A DNA stretch of 64,000 bases from Vicugna pacos (lineage: Eukaryota > Chordata > Mammalia > Artiodactyla > Camelidae). Shown here piece after piece: positions 12,401 to 25,600 of this stretch. Under the pieces are notes generated by a model. The model saw only the letters and a list, made by a program, of their open reading frames with translations. It had not been told where the DNA came from and did not search any database. The translations under genes and the position numbers were made by a program. How positions within the stretch are numbered: position 1 is the first letter of the stretch; the number at the start of each line of letters is the position of its first letter. Where the stretch lies: positions 2,626,453 through 2,690,452 of the forward strand of contig NC_133008.1 in assembly GCF_048564905.1 (NCBI RefSeq), written 5' to 3'.

Positions 12401-14938
12401 GCTCCAACTCGGTTTTACAGTGAAAACGGCAGGCACTTCAAACCGGCACTAGGAAACAGACTGAGAAACCAGAGTAAGGGTTTCGCCTGCAACCCGTTCC
12501 CTTTGTGCTGGATGAACGAACGTCTCTCCACATGCTCAATTCTGAGAGATAAGTGTGTGTGAAAGCCGTCCTTCACCTAGCTTGAAGGGAACACAAAGTT
12601 TCTTTTCAGTTGCCAACTCCACTCCATACATATATATGGGGAGGTACAAGCTCCAACTCGGTTTTACAGTGAAAACGGCAGGCACTTCAAACCGGCACTA
12701 GGAAACAGACTGAGAAACCAGAGTAAGGGTTTCTCCTGCAACCCGTTCCCTTTGTGCTGGATGAACGAACGTCTCTCCACAAGATCAGTTCTGAGAGATA
12801 AGTGTGTGTGAAAGCCGTCCTTCACCTAGCTTGAAGGGAACACAAAGTTTGTTTTCAGTTGCAAACTCCACTCCATACATGTATATGGGGAGGTACAAGC
12901 TCCAACTCGGTTTTACTGTGAAAACGGCAGGCACTTCAAACCGGCACTAGGAAACAGACTGAGAATCCAGAGTAAGGGTTTCTCCTACAACCCATTCCCT
13001 TTGTGCTGGAAGAACGAACGTCTCTCCACATGCTCAGTTCTGAGAGATAAGTGTGTGTGAAAGCCATTTTTCACCTAGCTTGAAGGGAACACAAAGTTTC
13101 TTTTCAGTTGCAAACTCCACTCCATACATATATATGGGGAGGTACAAGCTCCAACTCGGTTTTACAGTGAAATCGGCAGGCACTTCAAACCGGCACTAGG
13201 AAACAGACTGAGAAACCAGAGTAAGGGTTTCTCCTGCAACCCGTTCCCTTTGTGCTGGATGAACGAACGTCTCTCCACATGCTCAGTTCTGAGAGATAAG
13301 TGTGTGTGAAAGCCGTCCTTCACCTAGCTTGAGGGGAACACAAAGTTTCTTTACATTTGCCAACTCCACTCCATACATATATATGGGGAGGAACAAGCTC
13401 CAACTCGGTTTTACAGTGAAAACGGCAGGCACTTCAAACCGGCACTAGGAAACAGACTGAGAAACCAGAGTAAGGGTTTCTCCTGCAACCCGTTCCCTTT
13501 GTGCTGGATGAACGAACGTCTCTCCACATGCTCAGTTCTGAGAGATAAGTGTGTGTGAAAGCCGTCCTTCAGCTAGCTTGAAGGGAACACAAAGTTTCTT
13601 TTCAGTTGCAAACTCCACTCCATACATATATATGGGGAGGTACAAGCTCCAACTCGGTTTTACAGTGAAAACGGCAGGCACTTCAAACCGGCACTAGGAA
13701 ACAGACTGAGAAACCAGAGTAAGGGTTTCTCCTGCAACCCGTTCCCTTTGTGCTGGATGAACGAACGTCTCTCCACATGCTCAGTTCTGAGAGATAAGTG
13801 TGTGTGAAAGCCGTCCTTCACCTAGCTTGAAGGGAACACAAAGTTTCTTTTCAGTTGCCAACTCCACTCCATACATATATATGGGGAGGTAGAAGCTCCA
13901 ACTCGGTTTTACAGTGAAAACGGCAGGCACTTCAAACCGGCACTAGGAAACAGACTGAGAAACCAGAGTAAGGGTTTCTCCTGCAACCCGTTCCCTTTGT
14001 GCTGGATGAACAAACGTCTCTCCACATGCTCAATTCTGAGAGATAAGTGTGTGTGAAAGCCGTCCTTCACCTAGCTTGAAGGGAACACAAAGTTTCTTTT
14101 CAGTTGCCAACTCCACTCCATACATATATATGGGGAGGTACAAGCTCCAACTCGGTTTTACAGTGAAAACGGCAGGCACTTCAAACCGGCACTAGGAAAC
14201 AGACTGAGAAACCAGAGTAAGGGTTTCTCCTGCAACCCGTTCCCTTTGTGCTGGATGAACGAACGTCTCTCCACATGATCAGTTCTGAGAGATAAGTGTG
14301 TGTGAAAGCCTTCCTTCACCTAGCTTGAAGGGAACACAAAGTTTCTTTTCAGTTGCAAACTCCACTCCATACATGTATATGGGGAGGTACAAGCTCCAAC
14401 TCGGTTTTACAGTGAAAACGGCAGGCACTTCAAACCGGCACTAGGAAACAGACTGAGAATCCAGAGTAAGGGTTTCTCCTACAACCCATTCCCTTTGTGC
14501 TGGATGAACGAACGTCTCTCCACATGCTCAGTTCTGAGAGATAAGTGTGTGTGAAAGCCATTTTTCACCTAGCTTGAAGGGAACACAAAGTTTCTTTTCA
14601 GTTGCAAACTCCACTCCATACATATATATGGGGAGGTACAAGCTCCAACTCGGTTTTACAGTGAAATCGGCAGGCACTTCAAACCGGCACTAGGAAACAG
14701 ACTGAGAAACCAGAGTAAGGGTTTCTCCTGCAACCCGTTCCCTTTGTGCTGGATGAACGAACGTCTCTCCACATGCTCAGTTCTGAGAGATAAGTGTGTG
14801 TGAAAGCCGTCCTTCACCTAGCTTGAAGGGAACACAAAGTTTCTTTACAGTTGCCAACTCCACTCCATACATATATATGGGGAGGAACAAGCTCCAACTC
14901 GGTTTTACAGTGAAAACGGCAGGCACTTCAAACCGGCA
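3485..14938 (+). repeat. Left copy of 46-monomer duplicated segment (M15-M60)
   Basis: M15-M60 has the same order of marked monomers as M92-M137, 19172 bp to the right. Shared rare markers include CAGCTAG plus GGAAAAC (M15/M92), AACAAGGTCC (M16/M93), CCACACAT plus GGTTGTAC (M18/M95), AACCAATT (M19/M96), AAAGCTGTCC plus GGCACAAG (M21/M97), CACTGCAAAC followed by CACTGGG (M22/M98, M29/M106), CAACACG (M30/M107), CCAAATCC (M39/M114), AACACGG (M40/M115), and TTGAGGGG plus TTTACATTTGCC (M54/M131). Compared with the right copy it keeps M20, M31 and separate M30/M32 and M45/M46, and it lacks counterparts of M102 and M124-M126. Losses and gains are whole monomers and balance, so both copies hold 46. 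Duplication is directly visible; the mechanism (unequal exchange) is inferred. Confidence 0.88.
11453..11701 (+). repeat. Monomer M47 with A-rich opening
   Basis: The opening reads AGGAAAAAAACTGGG instead of AGGAAACAGACTGAG, three linked substitutions without length change. The same opening recurs at M121, M139, M154, M193, M199, M216, M229 and M255. In those eight the preceding monomer ends CCGTCAC; here alone it ends CCGGCAC. It is a useful anchor for aligning higher-order units, and this copy may show the state before the CCGTCAC change became linked, or a later exchange. Confidence 0.9.
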
Positions 14939-16431
14939 CTAGGAAACAGACTGAGAAACCAGAGTAAGGGTTTCTCCTGCAACCCGTTCCCTTTGTGCTG
15001 GATGAACGAACGTCTCTCCACATGCTCAGTTCTGAGAGATAAGTGTGTGTGAAAGCCGTTTTTCACCTAGCTTGAAGGGAACACAAAGTTTCTTTTCAGT
15101 TGCAAACTCCACTCCATACATATATATGGGGAGGTACAAGCTCCAACTCGGTTTTACAGTGAAAACGACAGGCACTTCAAACCGGCACTAGGAAACAGAC
15201 TGAGAAACCAGAGTAAGGGTTTCTCCTGCAACCCGTTCCCTTTGTGCTGGATGAACGAACGTCTCTCCACATGCTCAGTTCTGAGAGATAAGTGTGTGTG
15301 AAAGCCGTCCTTCACCTAGCTTGAAGGGAACACAAAGTTTCTTTTCAGTTGCCAACTCCACTCCATACATATATATGGGGAGGTACAAGCTCCAACTCGG
15401 TTTTACAGTGAAAACGGCAGGCACTGCAAACCGGCACTGGGAAACAGACTGAGAAACCAGAGTAAGGGTTTCTCCTGCAACCCGTTCCCTTTGTGCTGGA
15501 TGAACGAACGTCTCCCACATGCTCAGTTCTGAGAGATAAGTGTGAGTGAAAGCCGTCCTTCACCTAGCTTGAAGGGAACACAAAGTTTCTTTTCAGTTGC
15601 CAACTCCACTCCATACATATATATGGGGAGGAACAAGCTCCAACTCGGTTTTACAGTGAAAACGGCAGGCACTTCAAACCGGCACTAGGAAACAGACTGA
15701 GAAACCAGAGTAAGGGTTTCTCCTGCAACCCGTTCCCTTTGTGCTGGATGAACGAACGTCTCTCCACATGCTCAGTTCTGAGAGATAAGTGTGAGTGAAA
15801 GCCGTCCTTCACCTAGCTTGAAGGGAAAACAAAGTTTCTTTTCAGTTGCCAACTCCACTCCATACATATATATGGGGAGGAACAAGCTCCAACTCGGTTT
15901 TACAGTGAAAACGGCAGCCACTTCAAACCGGCACTAGGAAACAGACTGAGAAACCAGAGTAAGGGTTTCTCCTGCAACCCGTTCCCTTTGTGCTGGATGA
16001 AGGAACGTCTCTCCACATGCTCAGTTCTGAGAGATAAGTGTGTGTGAAAGCCGTCCTTCAACTAGCTTGAAGGGAACACAAAGTTTCTTTTCAGTTGCCA
16101 ACTCCACTCCATACATATATATGGGGAGGAACAAGCTCCAACTCGGTTTTACAGTGAAAACGGCAGGCACTTCAAACCGGCACTAGGAAACAGACTGAGA
16201 AACCAGAGTAAGGGTTTCTCCTGCAACCCGTTCCCTTTGTGCTGGATGAACGAACGTCCCTCCACATGCTCAGTTCTGAGAGATAAGTGTGAGTGAAAGC
16301 CGTCCTTCACCTAGCTTGAAGGGAAAACAAAGTTTCTTTTCAGTTGCCAACTCCACTCCATACATATATATGGGGAGGAACAAGCTCCAACTCGGTTTTA
16401 CAGTGAAAACGGCAGGCACTTCAAACCGGCA
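14939..16431 (+). repeat. Mosaic linker M61-M66
   Basis: M61 (GCCGTTTTTC, CGACAG) matches the type at M48 and M132. M62 ends with CACTGCAAAC then CACTGGG like M22, and M63-M65 match M23-M25 (GTGTGAGTG; GTGTGAGTG plus GGAAAAC; GAAGGAAC), a spacing of 40 monomers (9960 bp from M22 to M62). M66 (CGTCCCTCC, GTGTGAGTG, GGAAAAC) resembles M30/M31 and matches M84. The stretch therefore reads as a shortened copy of M22-M31 leading into the 8-monomer units. M63 also carries a 1-bp deletion. Confidence 0.8.
15437..15684 (+). repeat. 248-bp monomer M63 with 1-bp deletion
   Basis: The segment reads CGTCTCCCACATG where the consensus has CGTCTCTCCACATG, one base short. Because 249 is divisible by three, all other monomers repeat in the same reading phase. 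This deletion changes phase and lets an 81-codon open stretch (15275-15520, minus strand) cross from one phase into another. It is an accident of the deletion and not evidence of a gene. Confidence 0.95.
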
Positions 16432-18423
16432 CTAGGAAACAGACTGAGAAACCAGAGTAAGGGTTTCTCCTGCAACCCGTTCCCTTTGTGCTGGATGAAC
16501 GAACGTCTCTCCACATGCTCAGTTCTGAGAGATAAGTGTGTGTGAAAGCCGTCCTTCACCTAGCTTGAAGGGAACACAAAGTTTCTTTTCAGTTGCCAAC
16601 TCCACTCCATACATATATATGGGGAGGAACAAGCTCCAACTCGGTTTTACAGTGAAAACGGCAGGCACTTCAAACCGGCACTAGGAAACAGACTGAGAAA
16701 CCAGAGTAAGGGTTTCTCCTGCAACCCGTTCCCTTTGTGCTGGATGAACTAATGTCTCTCCACATGCTCAGTTCTGAGAGATAAGTGTGTGTGAAAGCCG
16801 TCCTTCACCTAGCTTGAAGGGAACACAAAGTTTCTTTTCAGTTGCCAACTCCACTCCATACATATATATGGGGAGGAACAAGCTCCAACTCGGTTTTACA
16901 GTGAAAACGGCAGGCACTTCAAACCGGCACTAGGAAACAGACTGAGAAACCAGAGTAAGGGTTTCTCCTGCAACCCGTTCCCTTTGTGCTGGATGAACGA
17001 ACGTCTCTCCACATGCTCAGTTCTGAGAGATAAGTGTGTGTGAAAGCCGTCCTTCACCTAGCTTGAAGGGAACACAAAGTTTCTTTTCAGTTGCCAACTC
17101 CACTCCATACATATATATGGGGAGGAACAAGCTCCAACTCGGTTTTACAGTGAAAACGGCAGGCACTTCAAACCGGCACTAGGAAACAGACTGAGAAACC
17201 AGAGTAAGGGTTTCTACTGCAACCCGTTCCCTTTGTGCTGGATGAAATAACGTCTCTCCAAATGCTCAGTTCTGAGAGATAAGTGTGTGTGAAAGCCGTC
17301 CTTCACCTAGCTTGAAGGGAACACAAAGTTTCTTTTCAGTTGCAAACTCCACTCCATACATGTATATGGGGAAGTACAAGCTCCAACTCGGTTTTACAGT
17401 GAAAACGGCAGGCACTTCAAACCGGCACTAGGAAACAGACTGAGAATCCAGAGAAAGGGTTTCTCCTACAACCCATTCCCTTTGTGCTGGATGAACGAAC
17501 GTCTCTCCACATGCTCAGTTCTGAGAGATAAGTGTGTGTGAAAGCCGTTTTTCACCTAGCTTGAAGGGAACACAAAGTTTCTTTTCAGTTGCAAACTCCA
17601 CTCCATACATATATATGGGGAGGTACAAGCTCCAACTCGGTTTTACAGTGAAAACGACAGGCACTTCAAACCGGCACTAGGAAACAGACTGAGAAACCAG
17701 AGTAAGGGTTTCTCCTGCAACCCGTTCCCTTTGTGCTGGATGAACGAACGTCTCTCCACATGCTCAGTTCTGAGAGATAAGTGTGTGTGAAAGCCGTCCT
17801 TCACCTAGCTTGAAGTTAACACAAAGTTTCTTTTCAGTTGCCAACTCCACTCCATACATATATATGGGGAGGTACAAGCTCCAACTCGGTTTTACAGTGA
17901 AAACGGCAGGCACTTCAAATCGGCACTAGGAAACAGACTGAGAAACCAGAGTAAGGGTTTCTCCTGCAACCCGTTCCCTTTGTGCTGGATGAACAAACGT
18001 CTCTCCACATGATCAGTTCTGAGAGATAAGTGTGTGTGAAAGCCGTCCTTCACCTAGCTTGAAGGGAACACATAGTTTCTTTTCAGTTGCAAACTCCACT
18101 CCATACATGTATATGGGGAGGTACAAGCTCCAACTCGGTTTTACAGTGAAAACGGCAGGCACTTCAAACCGGCACTAGGAAACAGACTGAGAATCCAGAG
18201 AAAGGGTTTCTCCTACAACCCATTCCCTTTGTGCTGGATGAACGAACGTCTCTCCACATGCTCAATTCTGAGAGATAAGTGTGTGTGAAAGCCGTTTTTC
18301 ACCTAGCTTGAAGGGAACACAAAGTTTCTTTTCAGTTGCCAACTCCACTCCATACATATATATGGGGAGGAACAAGCTCCAACTCGGTTTTACAGTGAAA
18401 ACGGCAGGCACTTCAAACCGGCA
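16432..18423 (+). repeat. 8-monomer higher-order repeat, unit 1 (M67-M74)
   Basis: The unit is 1992 bp, exactly eight monomers. Order: near-consensus with GGAGGAAC; GAACTAATG type; near-consensus with GGAGGAAC; type a with the rare GAAATAACG; type b; type c; type d with the rare CACATAGTT; type e with CTCAATTC and GGAGGAAC. The next 1992 bp repeat the same monomers in the same order with the same rare variants, and I found no difference by eye. Looser versions of this eight-monomer string occur at M32-M39, M85-M91 and M107-M114, so the unit is an old cassette recently duplicated here. Confidence 0.93.
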
Positions 18424-20415
18424 CTAGGAAACAGACTGAGAAACCAGAGTAAGGGTTTCTCCTGCAACCCGTTCCCTTTGTGCTGGATGAACGAACGTCT
18501 CTCCACATGCTCAGTTCTGAGAGATAAGTGTGTGTGAAAGCCGTCCTTCACCTAGCTTGAAGGGAACACAAAGTTTCTTTTCAGTTGCCAACTCCACTCC
18601 ATACATATATATGGGGAGGAACAAGCTCCAACTCGGTTTTACAGTGAAAACGGCAGGCACTTCAAACCGGCACTAGGAAACAGACTGAGAAACCAGAGTA
18701 AGGGTTTCTCCTGCAACCCGTTCCCTTTGTGCTGGATGAACTAATGTCTCTCCACATGCTCAGTTCTGAGAGATAAGTGTGTGTGAAAGCCGTCCTTCAC
18801 CTAGCTTGAAGGGAACACAAAGTTTCTTTTCAGTTGCCAACTCCACTCCATACATATATATGGGGAGGAACAAGCTCCAACTCGGTTTTACAGTGAAAAC
18901 GGCAGGCACTTCAAACCGGCACTAGGAAACAGACTGAGAAACCAGAGTAAGGGTTTCTCCTGCAACCCGTTCCCTTTGTGCTGGATGAACGAACGTCTCT
19001 CCACATGCTCAGTTCTGAGAGATAAGTGTGTGTGAAAGCCGTCCTTCACCTAGCTTGAAGGGAACACAAAGTTTCTTTTCAGTTGCCAACTCCACTCCAT
19101 ACATATATATGGGGAGGAACAAGCTCCAACTCGGTTTTACAGTGAAAACGGCAGGCACTTCAAACCGGCACTAGGAAACAGACTGAGAAACCAGAGTAAG
19201 GGTTTCTACTGCAACCCGTTCCCTTTGTGCTGGATGAAATAACGTCTCTCCAAATGCTCAGTTCTGAGAGATAAGTGTGTGTGAAAGCCGTCCTTCACCT
19301 AGCTTGAAGGGAACACAAAGTTTCTTTTCAGTTGCAAACTCCACTCCATACATGTATATGGGGAAGTACAAGCTCCAACTCGGTTTTACAGTGAAAACGG
19401 CAGGCACTTCAAACCGGCACTAGGAAACAGACTGAGAATCCAGAGAAAGGGTTTCTCCTACAACCCATTCCCTTTGTGCTGGATGAACGAACGTCTCTCC
19501 ACATGCTCAGTTCTGAGAGATAAGTGTGTGTGAAAGCCGTTTTTCACCTAGCTTGAAGGGAACACAAAGTTTCTTTTCAGTTGCAAACTCCACTCCATAC
19601 ATATATATGGGGAGGTACAAGCTCCAACTCGGTTTTACAGTGAAAACGACAGGCACTTCAAACCGGCACTAGGAAACAGACTGAGAAACCAGAGTAAGGG
19701 TTTCTCCTGCAACCCGTTCCCTTTGTGCTGGATGAACGAACGTCTCTCCACATGCTCAGTTCTGAGAGATAAGTGTGTGTGAAAGCCGTCCTTCACCTAG
19801 CTTGAAGTTAACACAAAGTTTCTTTTCAGTTGCCAACTCCACTCCATACATATATATGGGGAGGTACAAGCTCCAACTCGGTTTTACAGTGAAAACGGCA
19901 GGCACTTCAAATCGGCACTAGGAAACAGACTGAGAAACCAGAGTAAGGGTTTCTCCTGCAACCCGTTCCCTTTGTGCTGGATGAACAAACGTCTCTCCAC
20001 ATGATCAGTTCTGAGAGATAAGTGTGTGTGAAAGCCGTCCTTCACCTAGCTTGAAGGGAACACATAGTTTCTTTTCAGTTGCAAACTCCACTCCATACAT
20101 GTATATGGGGAGGTACAAGCTCCAACTCGGTTTTACAGTGAAAACGGCAGGCACTTCAAACCGGCACTAGGAAACAGACTGAGAATCCAGAGAAAGGGTT
20201 TCTCCTACAACCCATTCCCTTTGTGCTGGATGAACGAACGTCTCTCCACATGCTCAATTCTGAGAGATAAGTGTGTGTGAAAGCCGTTTTTCACCTAGCT
20301 TGAAGGGAACACAAAGTTTCTTTTCAGTTGCCAACTCCACTCCATACATATATATGGGGAGGAACAAGCTCCAACTCGGTTTTACAGTGAAAACGGCAGG
20401 CACTTCAAACCGGCA
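18424..20415 (+). repeat. 8-monomer higher-order repeat, unit 2 (M75-M82)
   Basis: This copies M67-M74 monomer for monomer at a spacing of 1992 bp, including GAAATAACG at M78, CACATAGTT at M81 and CTCAATTC at M82. I saw no substitution separating the two units. Either the duplication is very recent, or the two units are homogenised by gene conversion, or the assembly duplicated one unit. After it the array returns to the types seen before unit 1 (M83 like M65, M84 like M66). Confidence 0.93.
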
Positions 20416-22656
20416 CTAGGAAACAGACTGAGAAACCAGAGTAAGGGTTTCTCCTGCAACCCGTTCCCTTTGTGCTGGATGAAGGAACGTCTCTCCACAT
20501 GCTCAGTTCTGAGAGATAAGTGTGTGTGAAAGCCGTCCTTCACCTAGCTTGAAGGGAACACAAAGTTTCTTTTCAGTTGCCAACTCCACTCCATACATAT
20601 ATATGGGGAGGAACAAGCTCCAACTCGGTTTTACAGTGAAAACGGCAGGCACTTCAAACCGGCACTAGGAAACTGACTGAGAAACCAGAGTAAGGGTTTC
20701 TCCTGCAACCCGTTCCCTTTGTGCTGGATGAACGAACGTCCCTCCACATGCTCAGTTCTGAGAGATAAGTGTGAGTGAAAGCCGTCCTTCACCTAGCTTG
20801 AAGGGAAAACAAAGTTTCTTTTCAGTTGCCAACTCCACTCCATACATATATATGGGGAGGAACAAGCTCCAACTCGGTTTTACAGTGAAAACGGCAGGCA
20901 CTTCAAACCGGCACTAGGAAACAGACTGAGAAACCAGAGTAAGGGTTTCTCCTGCAACCCGTTCCCTTTGTGCTGGATGAACGAACGTCTCTCCACATGC
21001 TCAGTTCTGAGAGATAAGTGTGTGTGAAAGCCGTCCTTCACCTAGCTTGAAGGGAACACAAAGTTTCTTTTCAGTTGCCAACTCCACTCCATACATATAT
21101 ATGGGGAGGAACAAGCTCCAACTCGGTTTTACAGTGAAAACGGCAGGCACTTCAAACCGGCACTAGGAAACAGACTGAGAAACCAGAGTAAGGGTTCCTC
21201 CTGCAACCCGTTCCCTTTGTGCTGGATGAACTAATGTCTCTCCACATGCTCAGTTCTGAGAGATAAGTGTGTGTGAAAGCCGTCCTTCACCTAGCTTGAA
21301 GGGAACACAAAGTTTCTTTTCAGTTGCCAACTCCACTCCATACATATATATGGGGAGGAACAAGCTCCAACTCGGTTTTACAGTGAAAACGGCAGGCACT
21401 TCAAACCGGCACTAGGAAACAGACTGAGAAACCAGAGTAAGGGTTTCTCCTGCAACCCGTTCCCTTTGTGCTGGATGAACGAACGTCTCTCCACATGCTC
21501 AGTTCTGAGAGATAAGTGTGTGTGAAAGCCGTCCTTCACCTAGCTTGAAGGGAACACAAAGTTTCTTTTCAGTTGCCAACTCCACTCCATACATATATAT
21601 GGGGAGGAACAAGCTCCAACTCGGTTTTACAGTGAAAACGGCAGGCACTTCAAACCGGCACTAGGAAACAGACTGAGAAACCAGAGTAAGGGTTTCTACT
21701 GCAACCCGTTCCCTTTGTGCTGGATGAAATAACGTCTCTCCAAATGCTCAGTTCTGAGAGATAAGTGTGTGTGAAAGCCGTCCTTCACCTAGCTTGAAGG
21801 GAACACAAAGTTTCTTTTCAGTTGCAAACTCCACTCCATACATGTATATGGGGAAGTACAAGCTCCAACTCGGTTTTACAGTGAAAACGGCAGGCACTTC
21901 AAACCGGCACTAGGAAACAGACTGAGAATCCAGAGAAAGGGTTTCTCCTACAACCCATTCCCTTTGTGCTGGATGAACGAACGTCTCTCCACATGCTCAG
22001 TTCTGAGAGATAAGTGTGTGTGAAAGCCGTTTTTCACCTAGCTTGAAGGGAACACAAAGTTTCTTTTCAGTTGCAAACTCCACTCCATACATATATATGG
22101 GGAGGTACAAGCTCCAACTCGGTTTTACAGTGAAAACGACAGGCACTTCAAACCGGCACTAGGAAACAGACTGAGAAACCAGAGTAAGGGTTTCTCCTGC
22201 AACCCGTTCCCTTTGTGCTGGATGAACGAACGTCTCTCCACATGCTCAGTTCTGAGAGATAAGTGTGTGTGAAAGCCGTCCTTCACCTAGCTTGAAGTTA
22301 ACACAAAGTTTCTTTTCAGTTGCCAACTCCACTCCATACATATATATGGGGAGGTACAAGCTCCAACTCGGTTTTACAGTGAAAACGGCAGGCACTTCAA
22401 ATCGGCACTAGGAAACAGACTGAGAAACCAGAGTAAGGGTTTCTCCTGCAACCCGTTCCCTTTGTGCTGGATGAACAAACGTCTCTCCACATGATCAGTT
22501 CTGAGAGATAAGTGTGTGTGAAAGCCGTCCTTCACCTAGCTTGAAGGGAACACAAAGTTTCTTTTCAGTTGCAAACTCTACTCCATACATGTATATGGGG
22601 AGGTACAAGCTCCAACTCGGTTTTACAGTGAAAACGGCAGGCACTTCAAACCGGCA
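20416..22656 (+). repeat. Nine-monomer copy M83-M91 of M65-M73
   Basis: M83-M91 align with M65-M73 at 18 monomers (4482 bp): GAAGGAAC; CGTCCCTCC with GTGTGAGTG and GGAAAAC; near-consensus; GAACTAATG; near-consensus; GAAATAACG; type b; type c; type d. Visible differences are few: M84 opens AACTGACTG, M86 has GGTTCCTCC, M91 lacks CACATAGTT and has AACTCTACTCC, and M65 has a private TCAACTAG. The eighth monomer of the cassette (type e) is absent; M92 begins the right copy of the 46-monomer segment instead, which marks an exchange junction near 22657. Confidence 0.85.
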
Positions 22657-25600
22657 CTAGGAAACAGACTGAGAATCCAGAGTAAGGGTTTCTCCTGCAA
22701 CCCGTTCCCTTTGTGCTGGATGAACGAACGTCTCTCCACATGCTCAGTTCTGAGAGATAAGTGTGTGTGAAAGCCGTCCTTCAGCTAGCTTGAAGGGAAA
22801 ACAAAGTTTCTTTTCAGTTGCCAACTCCACTCCATACATATATATGGGGAGGAACAAGCTCCAACTCGGTTTTACAGTGAAAACGGCAGGCACTTCAAAC
22901 CGGCACTAGGAAACAGACTGAGAAACCAGAGTAAGGGTTTCTCCTGCAACCCGTTCCCTTTGTGCTGGATGAACGAACGTCTCTCCACATGCTCAGTTCT
23001 GAGAGATAAGTGTGTGTGAAAGCCGTCCTTCACCTAGCTTGAAGGGAACACAAAGTTTCTTTTCAGTTGCCAACTCCACTCCATACATATATATGGGGAG
23101 GAACAAGGTCCAACTCGGTTTTACAGTGAAAACGGCAGGCACTTCAAACCGGCACTAGGAAACAGACTGAGAAACCAGAGTAAAGGTTTCTACTGCAACC
23201 CGTTCCCTTTGTGCTGGATGAAGGAACGTCTCTCCACATGCTCAGTTCTGAGAGATAAGTGTGTGTGAAAGCCGTCCTTCACCTAGCTTGAAGGGAACAC
23301 AAAGTTTCTTTTCAGTTGCCAACTCCACTCCATACATATATATGGGGAGGAACAAGCTCCAACTCGGTTTTACAGTGAAAACGGCAGGCACTTCAAACCG
23401 GCACTAGGAAACATTCTGAGAAACCAGAGTAAGGGTTTCTCCTGCAACCCGTTCCCTTTGTGCTGGTTGAACTAATGTCTCTCCACATGCTCAGTTCTGA
23501 GAGATAAGTGTGTGTGAAAGCCGTCCTTCACCTAGCTTGAAGGGAACACAAAGTTTCTTTTCAGTTGCCAACTCCACTCCACACATATATATGGGGAGGA
23601 ACAAGCTCCAACTCGGTTGTACAGTGAAAACGGCAGGCACTTCAAACCGGCACTAGGAAACAGACTGAGAATCCAGAGAAAGGGTTTCTCCTACAACCAA
23701 TTCCCTTTGTGCTGGATGAACGAACGTCTCTCCACATGCTCAGTTCTGAGAGATAAGTGTGTGTGAAAGCCGTCCTTCACCTAGCTTGAAGGGAACACAA
23801 AGTTTCTTTTCAGTTGCAAACTCCACTCCATACATATATATGGGGAGGTACAAGCTCCAACTCGGTTTTACAGTGAAAACGGCAGGCACTTCAAACCTTC
23901 ACTAGGAAACAGACTGAGAAACCAGAGTAAGGGTTTCTCCTGCAACCCGTTCCCTTTGTGCTGGATGAACGAACGTCTCTCCACATGCTCAGTTCTGAGA
24001 GATAAGTGTGTGTGAAAGCTGTCCTTCACCTAGCTTGAAGGGAACACAAAGTTTCTTTTCAGTTGCCAAGTCCACTCCATACATATATATGGGGAGGCAC
24101 AAGCTCCAACTCGGTTTTACAGTGAAAACGGCAGGCACTTCAAACCGGCACTAGGAAACAGACTGAGAATCCAGAGTAAGGGTTTCTCCTGCAACCCGTT
24201 CCCTTTGTGCTGGATGAACGAACGTCTCTCCACATGCTCAGTTCTGAGAGATAAGTGTGTGTGAAAGCCGTCCTTCACCTAGCTTGAAGGGAACACAAAG
24301 TTTCTTTTCAGTTGCCAACTCCACTCCATACATATATATGGGGAGGTACAAGCTCCAACTCGGTTTTACAGTGAAAACGGCAGGCACTGCAAACCGGCAC
24401 TGGGAAACAGACTGAGAAACCAGAGTAAGGGTTTCTCCTGCAACCCGTTCCCTTTGTGCTGGATGAACGAACGTCTCTCCACATGCTCAGTTCTGAGAGA
24501 TAAGTGTGAGTGAAAGCCGTCCTTCACCTAGCTTGAAGGGAACACAAAGTTTCTTTTCAGTTGCCAACTCCACTCCATACATATATATGGGGAGGAACAA
24601 GCTCCAACTCGGTTTTACAGTGAAAACGGCAGGCACTTCAAACCGGCACTAGGAAACAGACTGAGAAACCAGAGTAAGGGTTTCTCCTGCAACCCGTTCC
24701 CTTTGTGCTGGATGAACGAACGTCTCTCCACATGCTCAGTTCTGAGAGATAAGTGTGAGTGAAAGCCGTCCTTCACCTAGCTTGAAGGGAAAACAAAGTT
24801 TCTTTTCAGTTGCCAACTCCACTCCATACATATATATGGGGAGGAACAAGCTCCAACTCGGTTTTACAGTGAAAACGGCAGGCACTTCAAACCGGCACTA
24901 GGAAACAGACTGAGAAACCAGAGTAAGGGTTTCTCCTGCAACCCGTTCCCTTTGTGCTGGATGAAGGAACGTCTCTCCACATGCTCAGTTCTGAGAGATA
25001 AGTGTGTGTGAAAGCCGTCCTTCACCTAGCTTGAAGGGAACACAAAGTTTCTTTTCAGTTGCCAACTCCACTCCATACATATATATGGGGAGGAACAAGC
25101 TCCAACTCGGTTTTACAGTGAAAACGGCAGGCACTTCAAACCGGCACTAGGAAACAGACTGAGAAACCAGAGTAAGGGTTTCTCCTGCAACCCGTTCCCT
25201 TTGTGCTGGATGAACGAACGTCTCTCCACATGCTCAGTTCTGAGAGATAAGTGTGTGTGAAAGCCGTCCTTCACCTAGCTTGAAGGGAACACAAAGTTTC
25301 TTTTCAGTTGCCAACTCCAATCCATACATATATATGGGTAGGTAGAAACTCCAACTCGGTTTTACAGTGAAAACGACAGGCACTTCAAACCGGCACTAGG
25401 AAACAGACTGAGAAACCAGAGTAAGGGTTTCTCCTGCAACCCGTTCCCTTTGTGCTGGATGAACGAACGTCTCTCCACATGCTCAGTTCTGAGAGATAAG
25501 TGTGTGTGAAAGCCGTCCTTCACCTAGCTTGAAGGGAACAGAAAGTTTCTTTTCAGTTGCCAACTCCACTCCATACATATATATGGGGAGGTACAAGCTC

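Noticed and set aside
15275-15563. Open stretches of 72 and 81 codons on the minus strand
   Set aside because: They lie wholly in satellite sequence. The 81-codon one exists because M63's 1-bp deletion joins two phases that each contain a stop per monomer. No codon bias, start context or family resemblance.
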